DNA from: Seison nebaliae
Taxonomy: Eukaryota; Rotifera; Pararotatoria; Seisonacea; Seisonidae
NCBI GenBank assembly: GCA_023231475.1
Contig: JALJEE010002631.1
Location: forward strand, 1 to 64,000
Direction of reading: 5' to 3'
DNA length: 64,000 nt
In this document: positions 44,481 to 56,703 of the stretch, piece after piece
Layout of the letters: each line of letters begins with the position of its first letter
Numbering within the stretch: the first letter of the stretch is position 1
Notes under the pieces: generated by a model
What the model saw: the letters and a program-made list of their open reading frames with translations, nothing else
Database searches by the model: none
What the model was told of the DNA's origin: nothing
Program-made: the position numbers and the translations under genes

Positions 44481-46016
44481 TCAGTTCTTCCTGGGCATTT
44501 CTTCGAACTCTTTATCAATTTGTTCCACATCATCCAAATGATCATTGTTAAATTCTTGAAAGTTCATCAGACTTTTAGAACCTGATACTTTTTGCTAAGG
44601 GAAGTTTATTTCCAAAATAATAGAGAAATTGACAGACCTTGACATTCGTGAAAGTCGATCCAAAATTTTTCATAACCGATGAATTCCTGATGGAGTAAAT
44701 AAGAACCGAGATTATGATAGAACAGAAATAAAATAATTTTCAAAAACGGAAAAAAATTAAAGAAAAAATTGAAGATGATGAAGAAGAAAATGAATAAATT
44801 TATTTCTTTTTTTCAAATGAACATTTATTATCTCATTGACTTAAGAATGATTAAAAAGCGATTATTATTATTATTATTATTATTATTATAGACCGATCTA
44901 TTACGATATACCGACGAATTCCTTCATCTATAATTCTGTTTCCCACTTACTTTTATGATGAGATCCTGCCTAAATATTTAACGAATTAGAATTTTATATA
45001 AATTCATTCCTTCAAACAAACAAACATATATCAAGCCCATTATTAATATTAATCGACTGTTGTTAACTAAAGGGAATTAGCACATCTCACAACGAAGTTA
45101 TTTCTTTATATGTTATTCTTGAATACGCAATAGATGGAATGGCAGAAAAAAAGTGTTTGAAGAAAAGAAAATGGGAAAGAATTATTCGAATTAAAACTTA
45201 CCATTGGGAAGAAATAGTTCTAATAAATTGCCAATAATCGATAGATTAATAATAATCAACGAGAAGATGTAATTGAAGAATTGTTTAAATTAATACAATA
45301 AAATAAAATTAAATATATACGAACCCTAAAGTTCCAATTTTTTTACCTAATGTTTGGAATGCCGGTGTTATTTTGTCTGTTGCAGTTTTTAAACCTTCCG
45401 CCGTTTTCTGATACCTAAAATTTTTCAGTTAGATAAAGTTGAAGAAGAGTAATAATAAATCGAACGCCACACTACTTTGCAACGTTTTAAATTGATCTTG
45501 CATCTGTGCTTGAATCTCATCCAGAGCAGTTATTCCTAATTTGGCTTTGATTTCTGATTCTTCGCGAACTTTCACTTGTAGAACGTGTCGTAATGTTCCG
45601 ATTTCGTCTTGTATCTATTTCATATTTGGAAAATTATTAAATTAATTGAAATGAATGAACTCGATTCAAATCATTTTTTAGAGTTTCAATTTCTTGTTCC
45701 GATAATTGTGGTTCGACCGTTTCTTCAGTATGAATTTCTTTCGCAATTGGATTTTCTTCATCTAATCGATTTGATGAAATAATATGAATTCAATGGAATA
45801 GATGATAAAGCAACCATTAATGAGATTAGTATCTTCTAATTTGGTTCGTGCAAATGGTACTGGCATTACTAAACACCGAAATGAAAATGATGTTAGTCGG
45901 TTAATTGGATATTTGGATTAAATTAGAATAAATAAAGACATTTTTGAGTGAAGCAGAAAAAGGAAGGAAAATTACTTACTTCGAGTTTTATCGCCAGAAT
46001 CGTTACTGCCATTCAT
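44481..46016 (-). CDS. TPD52: Tumour protein D52 family (TPD52-like) coiled-coil protein
   Basis: Multi-exon gene from ATG 46016 (MNGSNDSGDKTR) to TGA 44481-44483. Exons read out in frame: PVPFARTKLEDTNLI; LSEQEIETLKNDLNR and IQDEIGTLRHVLQVKVREES, EIKAKLGITALDEIQAQMQD (the TPD52 coiled-coil and LGI...L.E block); RYQKTAEGLKTATDKITPAF plus QTLGKKIG (family YKKT.ETL..A..KA..AF...G); a short exon with AGSHHK; NSSVMKNFGSTFTNVK (family RNSPTFKSFEE); and an acidic C-terminus. TPD52 proteins homo- and hetero-dimerise and act on membrane trafficking and secretory or lipid-droplet compartments. Several exons are tiny and two use GTAAG donors, unlike the usual GTT. The exact order of the smallest exons between 44700 and 45310 is uncertain. 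Confidence 0.85.
44861..44890. repeat. (ATT)n simple repeat in a TPD52 intron
   Basis: About ten ATT units in uninterrupted series, within the interval between small exons of the TPD52-like gene. Confidence 0.9.
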
Positions 46017-47450
46017 TGTGAAAAGACGGAGATGTAATGAAATTAAATAGAAATTGTCTAATGGAGAAAAGGAATTGAGGGGAATAATCTCATTATTTTT
46101 AAAGAATATTTACTATCGAAGGAAATAGCCTTCAACTATCAGATGTCTTGAAGGGAATGGAGAAGGAAAAAAAACCATCAACCATCAACTATCTATCGTC
46201 TTAAGTAAACTTATCGAATGAGAATAAGTTAAACATTTAATTATCTTCTTATAGATGAATAGAGATATTCACTTATTAAATCGACCATTAAATTAATTTA
46301 TTATAATCAATATAATTACAATACGAGAAATGCGTGAATAATCAGTGAATGAATGCACGATTTCCATGATCGATGAAATATTTAAAGAATAGAATAATTG
46401 AATCTTTTGATAGAAATGTTTGTATGATGATACTAGAACAACTATTGGTCCATGTGTCAAATGATGAGTGTTGAGATTTCGTTCGAAATAACATCTTTAT
46501 TTTCTTTTCTCTTGACGTTTTAATAAAATTTATTTTAATATCTAATTAACTTATAACTAATAATTCGTCCATTTCACATTCAACCTCATCTTCTTCTCGA
46601 TAAATTCCTGGCTTTCAATAATCTATCTGTTAATATTTATTGCACATTATTACGTTTTCTTTCAAATTTTCTTTACATATTGCATTACATATGTTTCTTT
46701 TAATTGTATTAATAAACTATATATTGTTTTTTTTATCGTATTTAACTATTTCCCTTACAAGTATATTATACGTCCGATTACGAAATTGACGACTTCGAAA
46801 GAACAACAGATTCCAACTAAATATTTCCTCCCTAACAAAAAATTTCTGTAAGAAATTGTCACATCATAAATCGACCTTATGTGCAATGTGACAGTTTCCT
46901 CATGGAATGATTTAAGGATATTAAAGAAATTTCATCTAATTAAATATTTTCCAAAGAAAATATTCAATTATTTTTTATTGAATAAATCTGGTTCATAATA
47001 TTATGTGTATCAACATATAAAATAATAATCTTTAAACTTATATTCATGTTCATTCAATCGACGTAATTTAGTTATCCTTAATTGTTTAAATTCAGCAGTT
47101 TCAGAATTATAAAATAATTATTAATAATAATAAATATATCACAATGTATATCAAAGAAGATATCCAGATGACAGTTCACAAGTTTTACTAATTGCAAATA
47201 AAATATGAAAAGATTTAATGACATTCTTCAAATAAGAAACAGGAGATAAAAAGAGAGAAATTTTACATAATTTTATCTTTTGCTCAGATTATACAATTCT
47301 AGAAATCACCAGAATTATCAGATATTGATCAGAAATGAGAAATATATTAAAGAACAATTTTGTAAAAAATTTTAAGTGGAAATATGAAGCGAAGAAAACG
47401 AATAAATAGCTTAGGAATATTTCCCAAATAATTTTAATTTCAAAATAATA
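46017..47450. other. Intergenic between TPD52-like and AMPK-beta genes
   Basis: 1.4 kb of very AT-rich sequence with stops in all frames. No gene, repeat array or RNA gene recognised. As the two flanking genes diverge from it, it presumably holds both promoters. Confidence 0.5.
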
Positions 47451-48489
47451 ATGGGAACACAAAACTCCAAGGTTATTATCTACTTATTCCATCAACTAAT
47501 TTTTTTGCGTTTGTCCAAAAATTTCAGGATGGCATTACAGGCTATCAATCGGGTGACGATGGTCAAATGAGTTTGAAAAGTTGGATAATAAATTTTAAAT
47601 GTCAAATTATTTTCTTGTACTATCTATTCTAATTTCGATGAAATAGTTCACGATAAAAATGTTAGAATTAATGAAAAGATGTTCGACGATTTGATATTTG
47701 TTAAAGGGATGCATGATTCCGGTATATATCCGATACGCTGGTCGAGGGAAGGATGTGGTTGTGTACGGTTCTTGGAATGACTGGCAAGCACCACATCAAC
47801 TAATCAAAAGTGATGCTATGGTGAAAACGGGAGTGGAGGAATACGGTGTTTTCATTACTTTACCACCTGGACGATATGAATATAAATTCAAAGTTGACGG
47901 TGAATGGAGAACTGAATCATCAGCTGTTAATTTCCTTTCGTCGTATTTAATGTAATTCTTATTTCGTGTTCGAATATATAGGAAGTTATCCAAAATTCAG
48001 TTGGTTCAACAAATAACGTGATTGTTATTAGGAAAACAGATGCGGATTTTTCAAGCGCTCTCGATCATGATGGTGGATCGCGTTCCAGTTTGACTTTGGA
48101 CAATTTACATTTCCGTAATGAGATTCCTTCACGTCGTCAATTGGAAAGTTGGTCAACAGAGAACATGAAAGAAGGACGAAGTAAAGGACCACCAATTCTA
48201 CCGTCACATTTATCTGATGTAATTTTAAATAAGAATATGGTGGAGTCGTGTGATCCATGTCTTTTGCCTAAACCCAATCATGCTTTACTCAAACATCTTT
48301 ATGCTCTATCCATTCGAGTTATTATATTATATCATTTTAAATTAAATTTAATTATATTTAATTTAGAGTGGTGTATTAGTTCTATCATGTTCCTATAGAT
48401 ACAAAGACAAATTCGTTACAACAATCTTCTATAAACCTGTTGCACAAATTAATGAACAACAACAACAACAACAACAAGCGAAGTCTTAA
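47451..48489 (+). CDS. PRKAB: AMP-activated protein kinase beta subunit
   Basis: ATG 47451 gives MGTQNSK, a myristoylation signal (Gly2, Ser6) like that of human AMPK-beta. After short exons comes the CBM48 glycogen-binding module: IPVYIRYAGRGKDVVVYGSW, NDWQ...LIKSDAMV, ITLPPGRYEYKFKVDGEW; both carbohydrate-contacting Trp residues (NDW and GEW) are kept, and the Ser in LIKSD lines up with the human Ser108 position. The C-terminal ASC domain is highly conserved: GPPILPSHLSDVILNKN, SCDPCLLPKPNHALLKHLYA and YRYKDKFVTTIFYKPV. It scaffolds the alpha and gamma subunits of the energy sensor AMPK. The protein ends in a poly-Gln run and AKS. Introns are GTT type, 46-61 nt. Confidence 0.96.
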
Positions 48490-48722
48490 AAATATAATTT
48501 ATTTATTTAAAAGTAACAAGGAAAATTTATATACTTTTTTTTAGTGATTTTTTCATCTTGTGCAATAATTCTATTTTTCTATGAGTTTCAATTGTAAAAA
48601 AATTTTGGAATTATTCTGCCGATTTGTTTATGAAAATAAATTTATTTATGCCCAGAAGAAGGAAGAGGTGAATAAATATATTTCCTGTTTGACCTGTATA
48701 AATATTTTTTGTAGTGAGATTT

Positions 48723-50811
48723 TCATTCTTCCAATTCAATGATGATTACACTATCGCTATCTAAAGCATAAAATTGAAGTTTATGATGTTCTTGATCAAG
48801 TGGTAATAAAACCGTTGAATCCTAAAATGAGAATAGTAAAAAATTTAAGTAATAAAGAAAGAAAGGAAACTCTGGAAAATTTCCATTTCAATCCAACATT
48901 CTTTGTTGTCAACAGAGAAATAATTTCTTCGCTTTTGTTCAAGAGAATTGGGACGGAAACATTGAACATTCTCAATAAATATTCATCTTTCTCCAATTTC
49001 TTTCTCTCCGTCCCTAATTTACTTTCTTGGAACTTTTTTAAATAATTCATGAAATATTTTATCATCGTTTGTTTCATTTTGAGGACTAGCATCGTTTCCA
49101 GAAATTTCTTTTTCGTACCTAATGTCATTTGGAATTGTGGAATTTTTAATAGAATGGTAAATTCCAATACTTCGTCGTCTAATGTTCGTAATGATTTGAT
49201 CATTTCCACCAAAGCTTGTTGATCCAATTTATATTGATCGATCAATTCCAACCATCTCGGATGATCATAAAAGAATTTTTCAGCCAACACTTTTTTCGTC
49301 GTACCATCCAATGGCGGTAACGTTTTGCCTCTGGTACTTAACAATAAAATTTCCTTCAAATATCTTCCCATATACGTCGTCAGATAAGTTCGTGCCGCAG
49401 TTGTCTGAAATTGTTTCTCATTGACAAAAGAACCATCAACATTCTCTAACGTTCCGATTCTCGCCGTTATCAAATATGTCGATAATGATTCGTCATTAGT
49501 AATCGGATTATTTTTCAAATGTAAATGTCTGAGATTTTTAATGAATCTCAACGAATTCACACTATGCCAATCAGTTATGTTGTTTGATTTTAAAAATAAT
49601 TCTCTTAATTTCGGAAAAATTATTTCATTCATTTCCACATTGAGTTGGTCGAAGATTTCCGGATAATCTTTCATATATGACGATGACATTCGAATTGATT
49701 GAATATTACAATTCGATAATTTCAAACATTCCAAATTCTGGAACATGTTCAATTTGAGAATTTCATTCCAATCGTTTAATTGTGTTTTCTGCAAATCCAA
49801 CGAATTCAAATGATTGAGAGCGATAATTAATTCATTCAATTTCACTTGTTCAAATAATGGTGACTCGATTAATCGAATGGGATTATGATAAGCGATTAAT
49901 AATTTGATTTTCGGAAATCTCCAAAGAACATGTAACAATTCATGGAAATTGATATTAATCGAACAAAGAATTAATGAGTGTATCGATTCGATTTCATTCA
50001 AATATTTCATATTTCCATCATCATCCGTTTCATAAAGTGTCTCATGCAACAATGGATTACCAGAAATATTCAACAACAATTTCTTACTGGTCAATGTGAG
50101 AATCATATCGAAAATTGTATCCCAATTCCGAATGAAGTTATGAGCAACTTCTAAAGTCTTCAAATTCTCAAATTTATTCAAATTCAATTTACTCAATTGT
50201 AAGAGAACACTTCGACTCGACATATCTAAATTACTTTCCAACATCAATTCCTTCAATTCTCTCCGATTCATTTTCTCCATGTCCTCACATAAACTCTCAC
50301 AATCTTCCGATGAGAATTTATGGAAATCATTCAAATTTAATGCTGACACATTAACGGTTTGAAGATTCCAACAAAACTTCGCCAAACATTTATTGAATTT
50401 CTCCACATTTAACGATTCTCGTTTCTCATTCAAATCATTGAAATCCACGACTAATGCACTCTTATTCATACCCATCTCCTCATTCTGTATCACACTAAAA
50501 TAAACGTTCAATAATGCCACATAAACATTTTTTCCATACACCAAATGTTTCCGTCGAATGAAACTTCCACTTTTTTCAAATCTACACAAAGAAAATTTTT
50601 ATATTCAATTCACTTAATATTCCAACTTTGTTTCGAAATATTTGATACCGTCATGTTCACCAGAATGTTTTCCGTCGCCGTTAAACCAATCGACGCCAAT
50701 CCATTCGCCCTTCAATTTAGGCAGTTGACCTATGAACTTTATCTCTCCAAAAATATTCTTTTCACGATGTTGGACGACATTGCCGATTCTACAACATCTC
50801 AACAAGTCCAT
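48723..50811 (-). CDS. TBCE: Tubulin-specific chaperone E
   Basis: Three exons. ATG 50811 starts the CAP-Gly domain (RIGNVVQHREKNIFGEIKFI, GEWIGVDWFNGDGKHSGEHDG, SGSFIRRKHLVYG). After a GTT intron the long second exon carries leucine-rich repeats (for example LKELMLESNLDMSSRSVLLQ; LRELFLKSNNITDWHSVNSL; LRHLHLKNNPITNDESLSTY), the LRR-cap-like INVD/ENVDGSFV segment, and a helical part. The last exon gives TVLLPLDQEHHKLQFYALDS and ends IIIELEE, the C-terminal ubiquitin-like strand pattern of TBCE (compare LKPLQFYSIENGDCLLVRW). CAP-Gly, LRR and UBL in this order identify TBCE, which with TBCD releases and assembles alpha/beta-tubulin. The gene is convergent with AMPK-beta, leaving 233 bp between them. 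Confidence 0.92.
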
Positions 50812-51240
50812 TTTTAATTATTGGAAAATATTCGTTATTAATTAGAAATTATGAGTCATTTATTATAAATTTCTTTTTTCTATTTACTTCGCTAAAAATT
50901 AATATGTTCGGTATGATCCATCATCGAGAGAGGAAAAAGTTTGTTGCGAAACACATTTGAAACAATTCACAGTGAAAATTGAGGGAAGGAAATATTTATA
51001 ATTGTTTAAAATAAGGCAACAGCTTTCTATTCTAAAAATGAATTGAGAAAAGATCGAAAAAAAAATAGAATAAAATTTTTTTGTATTATAATAAAATACA
51101 GTATGTTTTAATTTACAGATGGAAATATGATAAATGTGGTTTTATAAGAAAATGACTAAATTTTGTTTTTTTTGAATAAACATAAAAATTTGGTGTATAA
51201 ATAGAATAAATAAATTAAATAGTCTTCTTAACAAATTCGA
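50812..51240. other. Intergenic between TBCE and ATG12
   Basis: 429 bp, AT-rich, no open frame of note. It holds the 5' flank of TBCE and the 3' flank of ATG12, both on the minus strand. Confidence 0.5.
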
Positions 51241-51612
51241 TTATCCCCAGGCTTTATTTTGACAATAATGGATAACTAATTGACGATCGGAACCGAAACA
51301 TTCATACAAATTTTCGAGAGTTGTATGTAATGAAGGTGAGAAAGATTGATTAATGTAAAGAAATATATTTCCACCTTCATCAATGTGCAATTGACGACGG
51401 AGAAATGTGACGATATATTCAAATTTCTGTTTACGATCTACGGCCCATTTCCTTTTCTTCAAAACTGGCGCATCTCCAACAGCTTTGAATAGAACTTCGA
51501 TCTTATTCACTTTAGTCGATTTGTTACTCGAAGATTCACTCACAAGTGTCAGTTTCTTCTCTTCTATTTCTTCATTACCATTTGAACTTGTTACATTCTC
51601 TTCTTGATTCAT
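51241..51612 (-). CDS. ATG12: Autophagy ubiquitin-like protein ATG12
   Basis: Single exon, 123 residues, ATG 51610-51612. An acidic/Ser-rich N-terminal tail is followed by the ATG12 ubiquitin fold: KIEVLFKAVGDAPVLKKRKW, KFEYIVTFLRRQLHIDEGGN, IFLYINQSFSPSLHTTLENL, YECFGSDRQLVIHYCQNKAW and the essential C-terminal Gly immediately before the stop. ATG7 and ATG10 conjugate this Gly to ATG5, and the conjugate acts as E3 for LC3/ATG8 lipidation. Length (123) is close to human ATG12 (140). The gene is divergent from BET1; the start codons are 182 bp apart. Confidence 0.97.
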   Translation of the reverse strand: MNQEENVTSSNGNEEIEEKKLTLVSESSSNKSTKVNKIEVLFKAVGDAPVLKKRKWAVDRKQKFEYIVTFLRRQLHIDEGGNIFLYINQSFSPSLHTTLENLYECFGSDRQLVIHYCQNKAWG

Positions 51613-51794
51613 CTTCTCGAAAATATTTTTACAAGTTCGAAGAATTTTGTGAAACTAAAATTTTGAAAAAGAAATTTGGAAAAAAAATTTTATTTAATTA
51701 ACAATTTAATTAGTTTATTAAATAAAAAATTTTTCCATTTACTCCAAACAAATATTCCCACATAATACGAAACAACTCATCACTGAATTTAGAA
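51613..51794. promoter_or_regulatory. Compact bidirectional promoter interval, ATG12 / BET1
   Basis: Only 182 bp separate the divergent start codons of ATG12 (-) and BET1 (+), so both promoters and 5' UTRs must fit here or overlap. No specific motif recognised. Confidence 0.5.
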
Positions 51795-52241
51795 ATGACA
51801 TATCAACGAAATCCAAATACCTCTTGTTTAACTTGATTTCGCGTTTAAAGTTTCATGATATCTTTCTATTGAAGACAATCAATTCCAAGATAAGGATGAA
51901 CTGGAAAGAAATCTCTCAAATAACATACAAAAATTGAAACATGTCGCTATTCAAATTCACGGAGAATTGGAAGAACAACAAACTTTATTAGAGTCGATGG
52001 TTTCAACATTTTTATTCTCAAAATTTTAAATATTCTTACATTATTTATTAATGAAAAACAACTAAATTTACATGGTTGAATGATATAATAGAATGAAGGA
52101 TTCTCAAAAACTATATTCTCTTTGGGACAATCGGCGAAGAAGTTACTCGATGTCAATACTTATAGTCGATGTTCGAATTGGATATATTTATTTTTTTTCA
52201 TTATTGGCATGTTTCTCTTTGTTTATCTCATTCTCATATAA
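51795..52241 (+). CDS. BET1: BET1-family Golgi SNARE
   Basis: Three exons from ATG 51795 (MTYQRNPNTS) to TAA 52239-52241; introns GTTTAA (about 46 nt) and GTTTCA (about 101 nt). The product, about 100 residues, has a single SNARE helix (LERNLSNNIQKLKHVAIQIH, then GELEEQQTLLESM with the central Gln) followed by FSKTIFSLGQSAKKLLDVNT and a C-terminal transmembrane anchor (WIYLFFFIIGMFLFVYLILI). Length and layout are those of BET1/GS15, tail-anchored Qc-SNAREs for ER-Golgi and intra-Golgi fusion. I cannot separate BET1 from BET1L. Confidence 0.88.
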
Positions 52242-52269
52242 ACTGCATCAAAATAAATGTATTTCCATT

Positions 52270-53323
52270 TCAATGATTTGTTGAAACTGATTCGGCGTAT
52301 GTGGGTAATTCGATATTATTATCGTTTCTCTCATTTCCAGAAGAATCATTCGAATTCATTTCACTAACAATATTCTAAGGAGAAATTTGATAAAATGAAA
52401 TTATTTAAAATCCATTAAAATTAACCATTAAATTAGTATAATATTTCTGTTGTTGATCTAAATTAGATAATCGATCTCTTAAATAATTAGTTAGACCTCT
52501 CTGCAACTGAAGAAGTTTTCTCACTTTCTCTTCTTTCTTCTCTTCGTTATCTATGTCATTATCATTCAATATGAAAATTACTTTTATTTGATGTCAATTT
52601 CTAACAATATTCTTCAATTTGCAATTGTTCCATTTTCACTTTCTCCAATTTGATTTCATCGTCTCGAAATCGATCTAAATGTATCTGAATATAAATGGAA
52701 TTTATCAAAGAGAAAAAAGAAAAAAAAACTCCAAAATGTCGTTTCTTTTCTTTCGTTATCTTCTCGACTTTTGTATTGATTTGATCCTTCAAAAGAAAGG
52801 ATGAAATAAGAGATGAAAGAAAAGGAAACTTTTTTAAATTTCAATTCATTTAAATTATTCTCCCCATTCTTTATCATCTCTACACAATTTAATAGATCTA
52901 AATTCTCTTTCTTCTTATTCTCCATATCTATTAGTAGAAAATCATAAAAATTTGAGAAAAATTCATCAAACAATCTTTCTCCGTCGAATAAATTAGTTTT
53001 CTAAATTTCAATGAAATTCCATTCAATTCCAAACATTCCCCATTCATCCAATTACAAAGACTTAAAAGCACTTTTAAAATTTTTTTATTTGAACAATTTA
53101 TAAGTAAATGTTAAACTTCGATTTTCCGTACTGAATTCATTCGATCTTAAATGACGTAAATTTCTCAAGTCATTTTCCAATTTCTTCTTATCTGACTGTT
53201 CCACTTGAAGCAATTTGATCAAACTTCTTCCACTTCTGTTTGTCATCATAATTTTTCATATTTACAATATATACGATAGACAAACCTTTTCAAAACTTTC
53301 TTCGGTCCATCTACTTGATCCAT
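52270..53323 (-). CDS. Coiled-coil protein of unknown function
   Basis: About seven short exons on the minus strand, in frame with GTT introns, from ATG 53323 (MDQVDGPKKVLKR) to TGA 52270-52272. Segments: SLIKLLQVEQSDKKKLENDL; KTNLFDGERLFDEFFSNFYD; ENLDLLNCVEMIKNGENNLN; DQINTKVEKITKEKKRHFG; DEIKLEKVKMEQLQIEEY; EEKVRKLLQLQRGLTNYLRD; and a Ser/Asn-rich tail ending TYAESVSTNH. Most of the roughly 270 residues are predicted helical heptads rich in Lys, Glu and Leu, with no globular domain, signal peptide or membrane segment. I do not recognise the family. The exon ending near 53100 and its junction to the FDGERL exon are the least certain. Confidence 0.55.
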
Positions 53324-53840
53324 ATTCTTTTTAGAATGAAATCCAAGATCTTTGGTACAATGGCTTCGGTCTTTCGAGCTTCATTTTCAAACGAAAATTT
53401 ATTGTAAAACTATTCATTTATTAAATATTTCATCATCTCATTCCCATCAAAACAAATTTGAATATTATTCTTCTCCTGACAATTTAGTTTCATGAATAGA
53501 GTTAAAGTTATTTTTTCTTATTTAAAATCCGAATCTAATAAAATTAATATTTATCGAAATTTATACAATTGTGAAATAGTTTTATAATATTTTCCCCATA
53601 GTTTCTAACTATTAAATCACAATTATTTTTCGGAAAGAAAAGAGATAACTAATTAATTTACGCTGATTTATTGCGAAAAGATAATGAAAAATAATATATT
53701 GTACAAAAAGGAAAAATTAGCAATTTAATTTCTTAAATAAACTTAAGAGAAATAAAATAATTGTAGAACTGAACAGATACGGTATATAATAATAAATTTT
53801 GAAATTCATTCAACTTTTAATGTTCAACTCTTCGACAAGT
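53324..53840. other. Intergenic between coiled-coil gene and Axin
   Basis: 517 bp of AT-rich DNA with no supported feature; it contains the 5' flank of the coiled-coil gene and the 3' flank of Axin. Confidence 0.5.
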
Positions 53841-56703
53841 TCAATTCTTCTCGAATACTTTCCCATTAATCAAACCATCAACAATTGGCAATGGTTTCGA
53901 GTTGTCACTAATTTCTAATAAAGCAATCATTGGTTCACTCATAGAAGGTAGACCTTCGATTTTACTTTTAAAAAAATATCTAAAAATAAATAAAGTGAAT
54001 ATTTGTGAGAGTGGTGAGAATGAATGAAACCTGTAGTTACCTTTCTTTGGAAGGATTTTTATGAAATCAGATAAATATGGTTTGGAATAGAATGTCATTT
54101 GAGAGACATAAGGAAACTCTTCATTCGGCATATGATATAATACTTTAGCGTCACTCATCAATTGCCGATCTTCCATTTTCTTTGTACTACCCAAACCAGC
54201 ATTTCCAGTGTTCAACGATGAACCAACTGCCGAATCCATATTAACGAATAATTGTGAAGAGATACCGGAATCATGACTCAATTTATGATGAGATCGTGGT
54301 TCAGAATTCATCGATTTATTATTATTGTTGTTATTGTTTGTGAATTGATTAGCGAACATAGATTGTTGTCGATTGTATTTTGGAGTAAATTTTAAATAAT
54401 CTTCATGAGACTCAATGAAATTAGAATTTCCATATTGATTAGTTTTCTCTTTCGTTTCATTCATTAATTCTTCTTCTTCATTATAAATAATTTTCGAATC
54501 ATTCTCATCATTGTGACAGAGAACTTGATCATAATGTTCATTCAGAATATTCTCCGCATCTTGATTTATATCAACTTTCTCTTTATTTTTCTTATTCTTC
54601 TCTTCATCATCTGCTGTCAACATCAAATCATCATTATTCAAAAGAAACGGTGCCATTGATACACCAGCATCTAATTCATGGGAAGACGAATCGTTTTGCA
54701 TTTTAGATATTAAAGTTGTTTCTTTTTTCTCTTCTCCAATCATCGTACTATTGAAGAAATCGTTAGTGAACGATGTTTGCTGATCCAAATGTTCTTCATC
54801 CTCATTCGTTTGTGTCTTCACTTCACTTAATCGATCACTTAAAATTTTCGCGAATAAATTTGGATTAGTTCTCGCTATCCGATAATGATAATCGTTCGAC
54901 TGAAAAATAATTAGAATATTTTTCAGATATTTTTTAACAAATTAATTAACTTCACTTCCTTCAACTTTTTCCTTCTCTTCTTTCAACACATCAGTAATCG
55001 TTGAGGTTACCCATTTTCTGTTAGAAGCGTCACTCGAATAACCGTCAGTTGTATCATCTTTTCTGTAAAAACAAAGAGAATTAATTTCAGAATAAATATT
55101 TTCTGAATTTTTTGAAAATTATTTTTAGTTCAAGTTCCAAAAATTCTCTACTAAACAATCGATAATTGATATAGTTAACGAAATTTTGTGGATCGTTGAG
55201 AACGATGGCACGAGCTTTCGCATTTTGACGGAATGTTTTCGATAAGACGTTCCTTATACATTCTTCGTCCACATCCATTTGCATCTTAAGAAACCTTTTT
55301 ATTTTTTTTCACTTCAACAAAATTTTCACTTTATTATCTATTATGAAATTATGAAATTTGCTTTAGAAGAAAAATAGGAAGATCCATTTGAATTTAAATG
55401 AATTTGGAATTTATTCTTCTTATAGAAACTTCCTTTCATCTTCTACTAGCCAGAGAAAAGTTATGATAAATTAAATTTTTCTTGCCCACATCAGCAACAT
55501 TTCCTTAACTATTCTAATTTCATCAAACAAACGGAGATTAAGGTTCTCGTTCTTCACCAATGGAAAATAATTAGTAAATAAACAACCTCTTCAACTTATT
55601 CAAAAATTTTCGAAAACTTTTGAATAAAAAATAGGAAAGAAAAGAACTAACATGATATTATCTAAATGATCCAGCGAGTCTAATGAAGTGAGATCACTTC
55701 CGATTCGTGAAGTGAAATGTGGATAGAATGACGTCGATAATTTCGCTTGGTCATTTTTCTTATTCATCGAATATCGAAATGCTTCATGATCTGACATGAC
55801 GCCATTGTCCATTGTGTCCAGTTTCTTTTGACGAAGGAAATTGAAATTTATTGGTTTCTGCTTCCGATTCTTATTAGACAATTTCTCCATTAATCGATTC
55901 CCAAATGACGTGCATTCTGTATCAGTCATAACACCATGATCATTAACTAAATGATTCTTTAGAAACATCTTTGTCTTCATTTTATTCTTATGAATTTCCG
56001 GTTTCTTCACATTCTCATTCATTAGGAACTTTTGCGAGAATTTCTCATTGTAAATTTTTAAGAATTCATCTAAAATGTTATCGTTCCAATATGTTATCAA
56101 ATCAATAATGACTTCATTAAAAATATCGTTCGTAAATCGACGATGACGAATATTATCAACGAGTTTATGTTTCGTATCGTTTCTCATCCATTTTCCAACA
56201 TGGAAATTCTTATGAATATTATTTCGATAAATATTTTTTATTAATGATTTCGATTCCGTCGTACATGTTCTCCCACGATATTGCATTAATTTTTTGATTG
56301 AACAAAAAATTGTCAATTCCGAACTTGCACCACATTTTTTTACATAATTCTTAAATTCCTGCCATTTCGATGGATTATTTATTACATCGATAATTAACGA
56401 TAATTTTTCTTTATTTGCTGATCGATTTATAAAACAAATGATATCGATATCATCATTCTCGTTTTCATCAGGAAAGTTCGGTTTGAATTGATTGTCATTA
56501 ATTGTAATGAAACTACAATCACTCATTTCAATATCATCCAACATTTCGCTTGATGCTAAACGTTTACTACAATTCAGTATTTCATTTCTCTCACAATCGG
56601 AATGTACGGGAAGAGATCGAGTGGATTCTATATGAATTGTTTTCGCATTAATTTCCGTCGGATACGAAGGGAAACAACGATCTGATCTTGTAAATTCAAA
56701 CAT
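53841..56703 (-). CDS. AXIN: Axin (RGS and DIX domain Wnt scaffold), divergent
   Basis: ATG 56703 (MFEFTRSDRCFPSYP); a 5'-UTR intron may precede it. The first large exon has an RGS domain about residues 95-225 (EFKNYVKKCGASSELTIFCS, SLIKNIYRNNI, FNEVIIDLITYWNDNILDEF, LKIYNEKF). Middle exons include one with FRQNAKARAIVLNDPQNFVN (55087-55284) and acidic, Asn-rich linker. The last two exons form the C-terminal DIX domain: VSQMTFYSKPYLSDFIKILP, KKGNYRYFFKSK, GLPSMSEPMIALLEI and VDGLINGKVFEKN, which matches axin KKGNYRYFFK and ...IIGKVERID. RGS then DIX identifies Axin, the destruction-complex scaffold for beta-catenin. Clear GSK3- and beta-catenin-binding helices were not found in the linker. 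The junction across the roughly 350-nt interval 55285-55640 is unresolved. Confidence 0.85.
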
